Source of the DNA: DAOTUB01 sp034437455
Lineage (GTDB): Bacteria > Chloroflexota > Anaerolineae > B4-G1
Assembly: GCA_034437455.1 (NCBI GenBank)
Contig: DAOTUB010000108.1
Coordinates: forward strand, 1-22,979
Direction of reading: 5' to 3'
Length of the DNA stretch: 22,979 nucleotides
Part shown: positions 1 through 5,491 of the stretch, one piece after another
Position numbering within the stretch: the stretch's first letter is position 1
How the letters are laid out: the number at the start of each line of letters is the position of its first letter
Made by a program: the position numbers and the translations under genes
Notes under the pieces: generated by a model
What the model was told of the DNA's origin: nothing
Database searches by the model: none
The model's input: only the letters and a program-made list of their open reading frames with translations

Positions 1-120
1 AGCCGATTTGTTCGCAAGACCTTGTCCTTTTCCAAGTCAGATCGCTTTCATGAAGCGGCCTTGAGGCTATTCATCCATCGCTATAATCAGCTACGGGTGC
101 AAGCCATCAGTCAATTTTAG
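1..120 (+). CDS. IS1-like transposase, C-terminal end only
   Basis: Frame 1 is open from the window edge to a TAG stop and encodes 39 residues containing RKTLSFSKSDRFHEAAL and LFIHRYN. The SFSKS...H pattern followed by a tyrosine-ending helix resembles the C-terminus of IS1-family transposases (the InsB end has a SFSKSVELH motif). Only the 3' end lies in the window, so it cannot be judged whether the rest is intact. The stop codon overlaps the stop of the convergent glycosidase gene, which suggests that this element inserted into that gene. Family assignment is by recalled motif, not by a search. Confidence 0.7.
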   Translation, partial: SRFVRKTLSFSKSDRFHEAALRLFIHRYNQLRVQAISQF

Positions 121-131
121 CCACTACCCCA
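1..131. mobile_element. Right end of an IS1-like insertion sequence
   Basis: The transposase reading frame runs to base 120. Homology of the neighbouring glycosidase to its family stops at about base 129-134, where the expected continuation after a conserved Gln-Glu-x-x-Trp segment is lost. The element boundary is therefore inferred to lie between about 117 and 131. The terminal inverted repeat and any target duplication cannot be checked because the other end is outside the window. Confidence 0.55.
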
Positions 132-1085
132 GATGGCTTCCTGCGCGATGGCGTCGATCACGCCGGTCAACTCGGAGTGCCCCTCGATCAGAGAGGCCGC
201 GTTCTGCTGGATGATGATAAAGTCGGGATTGCGGGCAGCAGCGTAATCCCGCATCTCTTGGATAAACCCGATCATCTCGTTGGCCGGATTCTTGCCCGCC
301 GCCTGTGCTGCCGCGACGACGTCTGTGTCATCAAACGCCTCTACCCAGTCGAGGTAGATGCCATCAAAGCCGTCTTTGATCACTTCGTCAATGACGCTAT
401 TATAATCTCGGTTCGGGTCGCTGCCCGTGTTCTCCCCATAGATGATAATGTCCTTCCAGTTCGCATCCCAGTAGGCGACAGGATAATTGCCCGACCAGCC
501 GTCGGGGTCGCAGGTGATGATATAGTCCGGCCACTCTGTCGGAGGATCGCCTTCACAGTCCCATGCGGGCCACTCTGGGTTCCAGTACCAGCGCCAATCC
601 TCGGCCTGGCCGATGTCGATGTAGGCGAGGATCAGCTTGCGGTGTGTGCCATCGCTGGCCTTGCTGTTTTTTAGTCGTGTCACCATTCCCAGAGTGTCAA
701 AGTCCGCCTCCTCTTGCTCGGTGCGAGTCGGCTCTAACACCAGCATATCATAGTTAGAGGCGACCAGGGCGTCCACCATGCCCTCGTAGCTGACACGCTG
801 GATCTGGTAGGCCCAATAGGCGACGCTATCCAGCGACAGTGGTTCGGCCGCTGCGCCGCCAGCATTCAACACTACTGGGAGGTAGGTCGTCGCCACGGGG
901 GTGAAGGTCAGGGGAGCGGTGTGGCGAACGGCGCTGGAAGAAATCCGGTTACTTGACTCTGTTCTCTGTATCCCCGACGCGTGTCCAGACAGAGCGAGGA
1001 GGCATAGCAAGATTCCTATCATTGCCCCGGCAACGCTCACCATAGACAGAGCAACTCGTGACCAATGATTTTTCGAGCTTTTCAT
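117..1085 (-). CDS. Secreted GH114/TM1410-type glycosidase, 3' end truncated by an IS
   Basis: This is a predicted exported glycoside hydrolase of the endo-alpha-1,4-polygalactosaminidase (GH114, TM1410-like) fold. After a signal peptide (basic start, then a hydrophobic run to about residue 37) and a YLPVVLN spacer near residue 70, the catalytic TIM-barrel domain begins at AYWAYQIQ. Family landmarks are AYIDIGQAEDWRWYW, GNYPVAYWD, DGFDGIYLDWVEAF and IIQQN. Translation ends GSG-stop only a few residues after the conserved AQEAIW; family members normally run on for several tens of residues, so the C-terminus is missing and the stop is probably supplied by the adjoining IS end. ATG at 1085 is preferred over the in-frame GTG at 1088 because GAGGGGG lies at good spacing before it. 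It begins 12 bases after the preceding gene, so the two are probably co-transcribed. Activity of the truncated product is doubtful. Confidence 0.75.
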   Translation of the reverse strand: MKSSKNHWSRVALSMVSVAGAMIGILLCLLALSGHASGIQRTESSNRISSSAVRHTAPLTFTPVATTYLPVVLNAGGAAAEPLSLDSVAYWAYQIQRVSYEGMVDALVASNYDMLVLEPTRTEQEEADFDTLGMVTRLKNSKASDGTHRKLILAYIDIGQAEDWRWYWNPEWPAWDCEGDPPTEWPDYIITCDPDGWSGNYPVAYWDANWKDIIIYGENTGSDPNRDYNSVIDEVIKDGFDGIYLDWVEAFDDTDVVAAAQAAGKNPANEMIGFIQEMRDYAAARNPDFIIIQQNAASLIEGHSELTGVIDAIAQEAIWGSG

Positions 1086-1097
1086 CACATATCCCCC

Positions 1098-4013
1098 TCA
1101 AGGACTCTGCGCCTGCCCCGAGTCAGGGTTTACCATCAGCGACGACACGTCCACCGCCTCAAAATCCGAAGCGTGAACCTGGCGCAAATCAGGAACGAGC
1201 ACATCGTTATTCCAACGTTCGTCGGGCACGCCGGAGATGAACCAGGGGCTGCCGTTGTCCGCCAGTATCATGCCATACGTCTTGAGCGCCTGGAGGATGA
1301 CCTGTATCTCCGGCGAAAAGCCTGAAATGTCAAAGTCGGCCTTCAGGCGGAAGCGCTGGCCCATCGGGGGATACTCGGCTCCTGTCAGATCCGATGCATA
1401 ATGGCGCGCAGGCCAGACATACGCCTGGCGTGTCTGCTCTGCGGTGAAGCGGAGCGCGTGCCGGATCTCTCCCTCGGCCACCTCGTCGTAGCGCACCAGC
1501 CCCGGCAAAATGGGCAGGCCCGCCGCGTCCGCCGAGGTCCAGCCTTCCTCCCGGAGAGCGTTCGAGTTCAAGGCAAAGATCGCGCCAGAACCGGCGGTCC
1601 AGCTACCGTCGGGCTGGGGATAGGCGGCGTAGAGTTCGTACAGGATGCAGTTGTCGCGATCCACGACCAGGACGTGCCGGTCGCCATCACTATCGGGGCC
1701 TCCCTCGATGGGCGCATTGGGGGGAATGGGATAGGGACCGGGGTCGCTTTCGTCATCATACTCGAAAGTGATCGAGACCGTGGCTTGAACGCCAGATACA
1801 ATTGTGTAAGGGATGCCGATGGGACCGCCCTCCCAGGTGCCAGAGCCAAAGTCCGCGTGAATTTCTTCGTCGGCCCCGATGACGGCGACGTATGCGTCCG
1901 AATTGGCGTGCACGGGCAGCGTGTCCACGGGCGTGTTCCAGATATTGTCGGCGGGGAAAACGGAACATCTGGCTATTGTGGGAGATGATTGGGATTGAGT
2001 CACGATCAGTCCGTTAAGAATCAAGGGCAAGTAGACTCGCGCTCCGCCGACGATGAGGCTCGCGTAAGTTGTCTGTGTCACGCCGTTCGTGCCGGTGATC
2101 GGGATGTCATAGTGCAGGCCAGGCGAAAGCGCCGTGCCGGTGTGTGCATCGCTGGCAGTGAGAACAGCCAGCCCAGGTGGAATCACCTGGGCCGGGCCTA
2201 ATTGCAGAGTCAGGCTGGGGGAGGGGGTGGCGGTGGTCAAACTGATGGTGGTCGAAAAGCCGCCGACGGGTTGCACGGCGATGGTGTATGTGGCGACGCC
2301 CCCAGGGTTGATAACGCGGGCAGTGGGTGTGACGGTCAGTGTGAAGCCATACCCTTGATGCTCAAAGGCTCCCATATCAGGCCCGATGCCGACCGGTCGG
2401 GGATCGCCCAGGATCTCCACCGAGGGCGCGTAGGCTGGATCGCCAGCGTCAATGGCGGGGCTGTCTGGAAGCAGGTGGGCGTCGAAAGTGTCTATGGAGG
2501 CACTGGTCAAGCCGGGCGGCTGGCAGATGTCGTGGGGGCCGACCGGGCAGGGGTTCTCCTTCGCGTTGTGGATGATCGAATAATCGGCGTCGAGTGGGTC
2601 CCCGGTCAAGTTCTCTGTGTAGACGAAGCAGGCCTTTTCCTCCGGCGATGCAAAATCGGTCTGGCCGAGAAAGATATTGTTGCGCATCCGCACGACCTCG
2701 GAGCCATCGCACGCTCCCTCGCAGATCGCCTCGACCAGGCAATCCCCCTCGCTGGTGAGGGTGTTGTTGGTCATGGTGATCTGGTCTCCGGGCTGCAAAT
2801 TGAGGGCCAGAGCATTCCCGTAGGCGCGGCAGTTATCCACATGGTAGGTGAACGGTTGCCCGTCGAAATAGCCACAGTTGCCGACGATGATCGAGTTCTC
2901 GATCAAAGTTGGCCCATTAGCCTTGATCTGGTTCCCGGCATTCCCCTCGGCGATAGTGCGCCGGATGGTGATGCTGCCGCCCAGCCGGTGATAGAGCAGA
3001 TCCAGGCCATCGGAAGCGTTGTGCAGGAAGGCCGAGTCCTCAATGATCCAGTCGCCGCCGGTGGCGCCGGTGCCGACGCCATCGCCGTAGCCGCCGACGT
3101 TTTCATCCCAACAACCGGTTGGTTCATCGCCGGGGTACGTCTCGGCGCAACCGTTCCACTCCACCGTCCAACGACGGAAGAGCAACGTCCCCGAGTTTGA
3201 GCTGTCGTCGCCGATATCTCCCTCCCATCCGATCAAGCCGTTGCTGGCAATTCGCACATTTTCCACGGTCCAGTCGGTGAGCCGTCCGGCCCGGACGCCG
3301 GCGCCTGCCAGACCGTGGATGTTCAGATCGTGCAGATAGACGTCAGTCGCATCTTCAGCGTACAGGCCGTCGGAAGCCCAGTCGCCGTAGGGGTAGGCGT
3401 CGTTTGCACAGGCCAGACCGCCGCTGTGATCCTCGGCGCAAGCGGCGTGGTCGGTGATCTCCAGGCAGGCGATCTCGACGTGATCTGCGCCGGTGATGTC
3501 GAGTACGTGGGCCGCCCGCTCCGTGCCCCACAGCTCAGGCGGGTTGGCGCAGCCAGTATCCCAGCCGACCCCCAGGATGCGGGTGGGATGAGCGGCGTCG
3601 AGGCCGCTGGGGACCGGCGGCATGACGCAATCCCAGGGATAGTCAGAGACACAGGCGTCGGCGCCGGGCGCACCGTAGCCGATGCGGTAGCTGCCGGCGG
3701 CGATGCGGGTGGTGCCCGGCTCCCCAGGCTCGCCACTGGGCTGAAGCGCGCGGAAGGGGTGATCCCAGGCGCAGTCCTGCCCGGTTCCACTGCCGGGGTA
3801 GGGGGCGTCTACCAGACCTGTGCATTCGTTGGCGGAGCCGCCGTCGGGGCGGACGTAGTAGGTGGTCGCCGGGAGGGCGGTGGCGACCGGGAGCGCGGGA
3901 GGAATGGCAAATAGCCCCCTGGTCGGCGTCGCTGGCAGACAGGCCATCAATCCTATGCCCAGGCCCAGCGCAAGGGTAAAAGCCCAGACGATTTTGATTC
4001 GTTGGGTGTTCAT
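1098..4013 (-). CDS. Lipoprotein with parallel beta-helix, Ig-like domain and conserved C-terminal module
   Basis: A 971-residue exported protein. Residues 1-25 form a lipoprotein signal (basic start, hydrophobic core, lipobox LMAC with Cys25). Residues about 50-500 form a right-handed beta-helix of the pectate-lyase-like/polymorphic-repeat type, with repeated short strands such as DVYLHDLNIHGLAGAGV, and it is cysteine-rich. A segment near 530-565 (SPAIDAGDP ... DMGAFEH) matches the end signature of choice-of-anchor Q beta-helix proteins. An Ig-like stretch (TVTPTARVINPGGVATYTI) follows, then a YLPLILN spacer near residue 670. The last ~290 residues begin CSVFPADNIWNTPVDTLPVH and form a separate module, seen in other bacterial secreted proteins as far as I recall, with no function I can assign. 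The start has an AAAGGAGG ribosome site 5 bases upstream. Likely role: binding or cleaving extracellular polysaccharide, which fits the glycosidase gene downstream. Confidence 0.75.
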   Translation of the reverse strand: MNTQRIKIVWAFTLALGLGIGLMACLPATPTRGLFAIPPALPVATALPATTYYVRPDGGSANECTGLVDAPYPGSGTGQDCAWDHPFRALQPSGEPGEPGTTRIAAGSYRIGYGAPGADACVSDYPWDCVMPPVPSGLDAAHPTRILGVGWDTGCANPPELWGTERAAHVLDITGADHVEIACLEITDHAACAEDHSGGLACANDAYPYGDWASDGLYAEDATDVYLHDLNIHGLAGAGVRAGRLTDWTVENVRIASNGLIGWEGDIGDDSSNSGTLLFRRWTVEWNGCAETYPGDEPTGCWDENVGGYGDGVGTGATGGDWIIEDSAFLHNASDGLDLLYHRLGGSITIRRTIAEGNAGNQIKANGPTLIENSIIVGNCGYFDGQPFTYHVDNCRAYGNALALNLQPGDQITMTNNTLTSEGDCLVEAICEGACDGSEVVRMRNNIFLGQTDFASPEEKACFVYTENLTGDPLDADYSIIHNAKENPCPVGPHDICQPPGLTSASIDTFDAHLLPDSPAIDAGDPAYAPSVEILGDPRPVGIGPDMGAFEHQGYGFTLTVTPTARVINPGGVATYTIAVQPVGGFSTTISLTTATPSPSLTLQLGPAQVIPPGLAVLTASDAHTGTALSPGLHYDIPITGTNGVTQTTYASLIVGGARVYLPLILNGLIVTQSQSSPTIARCSVFPADNIWNTPVDTLPVHANSDAYVAVIGADEEIHADFGSGTWEGGPIGIPYTIVSGVQATVSITFEYDDESDPGPYPIPPNAPIEGGPDSDGDRHVLVVDRDNCILYELYAAYPQPDGSWTAGSGAIFALNSNALREEGWTSADAAGLPILPGLVRYDEVAEGEIRHALRFTAEQTRQAYVWPARHYASDLTGAEYPPMGQRFRLKADFDISGFSPEIQVILQALKTYGMILADNGSPWFISGVPDERWNNDVLVPDLRQVHASDFEAVDVSSLMVNPDSGQAQSP

Positions 4014-4061
4014 TTGGCCTCCTTTCCTTAAGGCGTCTGAAAACTGTGTTATTGGTCGATC

Positions 4062-5219
4062 CTACACGACGTTATACTCGACGATCTCTCGTCCCTCCTC
4101 GAAACGGGCAAGATCCAGTTGGGAAATGTCCAGCGTGTGCGCCTTTCCGTCCAGGATCTCCTCCGCCAGCAGCAAGCCGCAGGCGGGGCCGTGCTGGAAA
4201 CCGTGGCCGCTAAAGCCGCCGATGCAGTAGAATCCCTCGACCTCTGGGATGCGGCCTAGGATGGGGTGGGCGTCCGACGAGTCTTCGTAAAGCCCGGCCC
4301 AATGGCTGGCCAGCCCTGCCTTTTTTAGAATGGGCAATCGTTTCATCGCCGCTTCCATGTGGATCAGTTCCCACTCGTCGTCCAACGATTGGTCAAAGCT
4401 CACCTTTTCATCAGGGTTCGACATGCCGGTCAGGATACCCGGCCCCTCGCGGTGAAAATACAGGGATTGGGCGAAATCTATGGTAAAGGGAAAGTCGGGT
4501 GGTATCTCCGGTATGGGGCTGGTGACGACGATCTGGCGGCGCACAGGGACGATGGGGATGTCCACACCGGCCATCTCACCGACCACGCCCGCCCACGGCC
4601 CGGCGGCATTGACCACGACCGACGTCGCCACCTCGCCCTGATCGGTGACGATGCCTCGCACCTGTCCGCCCTCGACGCGGATGTCGGTCACCTCCACGTC
4701 GGTCAGCAGTTTCGCCCCCAGCCTCCGCGCGCCAGAGACGTATCCCTGCACCACGCCGTTGGGGTCCGCCAGGCCATCGCCGGCGTGAAAGGTCGCAGCC
4801 ATCACGCCTTCCAGATCGATCAGTGGCGCCAGCTCGGCGATCTGCGGCGGTTCGAGCCATTCCGTCTGCACGCCCAGCCGGTGTTGCATCGCCACATTCT
4901 GGCGAAAAACCTCTACATCCGCCTCGTTCGTCAGCAGAAAGAGGTAGCCGCAGTAGCGCAGGTCAATCGGCTGCCCTAGCTCCTCCTCGAAGCGATCCAG
5001 CATCGGCAAACTGAGAATAGAGAGGCGGACATTGATCTCGGTGCCGAATTGGTAGCGAATGCCGCCGGCGCACTTGCCGGTGGCCTGTATGCCGAAGAAG
5101 GATTCCCGTTCCAGCAGCAGTACATCTCGGCAATCCCTGAGCGCCAGGTGGTAGGCGGTACTGGCGCCCATCACCCCCCCGCCTACGATGACGACGTCAA
5201 CTGTTTTGGGCAATTTCAT
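4062..5219 (-). CDS. FAD-dependent amine/amino-acid oxidase (DAO family, SoxB-like)
   Basis: A 385-residue cytosolic flavoprotein. The Rossmann dinucleotide motif VGGGVMGAS lies at residues 12-20, followed by the ribose-binding acid in LLLERE. The TGKCAGGIRYQFGTEIN segment is typical of sarcosine oxidase beta-subunit-like enzymes, and the C-terminal GGFSGHGFQHGPACG closes the FAD site. Members oxidise N-methylated or secondary amino acids such as sarcosine, proline or dimethylglycine; the substrate cannot be read from sequence. No partner subunits are nearby, so it probably acts alone. The reading frame extends upstream to 5294, but ATG at 5219 is chosen because GGAGGAG precedes it by 6-8 bases and the flavin fold begins right after. 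It is read from the promoter at 5378-5406 and is 48 bases upstream of the beta-helix gene, so it may lead a three-gene transcript. Confidence 0.85.
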   Translation of the reverse strand: MKLPKTVDVVIVGGGVMGASTAYHLALRDCRDVLLLERESFFGIQATGKCAGGIRYQFGTEINVRLSILSLPMLDRFEEELGQPIDLRYCGYLFLLTNEADVEVFRQNVAMQHRLGVQTEWLEPPQIAELAPLIDLEGVMAATFHAGDGLADPNGVVQGYVSGARRLGAKLLTDVEVTDIRVEGGQVRGIVTDQGEVATSVVVNAAGPWAGVVGEMAGVDIPIVPVRRQIVVTSPIPEIPPDFPFTIDFAQSLYFHREGPGILTGMSNPDEKVSFDQSLDDEWELIHMEAAMKRLPILKKAGLASHWAGLYEDSSDAHPILGRIPEVEGFYCIGGFSGHGFQHGPACGLLLAEEILDGKAHTLDISQLDLARFEEGREIVEYNVV

Positions 5220-5341
5220 CACATTGCTCCTCCGAAAATAACTCTGTAGGTCGGATTTGTTATCCGACCCTGGCGATTTTGCGGATTGGAACAATCCGCA
5301 ATCGCCCTACATTTTCGTCCTTCTGGGTGAATGGAGTTCAT
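5219..5341 (-). CDS. Possible 40-codon upstream ORF in the oxidoreductase leader
   Basis: An ATG at 5341 follows GTGAGGAGTCACC, a good ribosome site (GAGGAG, 5-base spacing). It opens a 40-codon frame whose TGA shares one base with the ATG of the oxidoreductase (TGATG), an arrangement typical of translational coupling. More than half of the codons fall inside the 67-bp palindromic element, so the peptide is not expected to be conserved. It may be a leader peptide, or simply the original start region displaced by the repeat. No family is recognised. Confidence 0.3.
   Translation of the reverse strand: MNSIHPEGRKCRAIADCSNPQNRQGRITNPTYRVIFGGAM
5245..5311. repeat. 67-bp MITE-like palindromic element
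   Basis: The element has TGTAGG at its left end and CCTACA at its right end. Inside are two hairpins. The first has an 8-bp perfect stem (GGTCGGAT at 5249-5256, ATCCGACC at 5262-5269) with loop TTGTT. The second has stem GCGGATTG/CAATCCGC (5281-5288 with 5292-5299), extended by GGCGAT/ATCGCC, with loop GAA. It sits in the 5' leader of the oxidoreductase mRNA and would fold there. A degenerate copy of the first hairpin is at 7897-7921. No coding capacity of its own; mobilisation in trans is an inference. Confidence 0.6.
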
Positions 5342-5377
5342 GGTGACTCCTCACTGTTTCGTATCTGTTTGGTATGC

Positions 5378-5406
5378 ATTGTATTCCTTTCGGGCCGCGT
5401 CGTCAA
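5378..5406 (-). promoter_or_regulatory. Sigma-70-type promoter for the oxidoreductase operon
   Basis: On the minus strand, TTGACG (5406-5401) and TACAAT (5383-5378) are separated by exactly 17 bases. Transcription would start near 5371, giving a leader of about 150 bases that contains the short ORF and the palindromic element before the oxidoreductase ATG at 5219. Confidence 0.65.
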
Positions 5407-5433
5407 GTCGCCGTGCATGGACAAGCCTATCCC

Positions 5434-5446
5434 TTTGTGGTATCAT
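5434..5446 (+). promoter_or_regulatory. Extended -10 promoter for the NACHT-HEAT gene
   Basis: TTTGTGG followed by TATCAT gives an extended -10 (TGG-TATCAT). The same 13-base pattern, with TATAAT, stands at 13233-13245 and inverted at 13190-13202. Start of transcription is expected near 5453, which excludes upstream in-frame start codons (5279, 5417) and supports ATG 5492. Confidence 0.5.
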
Positions 5447-5491
5447 TTACTCGTTGCACCTACCCACCTGGAAAATTCTCGGTTGCTGAAT

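Noticed and set aside
2202..3200. 332-codon open frame on the plus strand
   Set aside because: Antisense to the beta-helix lipoprotein, whose domains and signal peptide are clear. No ribosome site or family features.
5279..5491. 71-residue extension of the NACHT-HEAT protein
   Set aside because: It would run through the palindromic element and the predicted promoter at 5434-5446, has no ribosome site, and does not resemble a protein domain.
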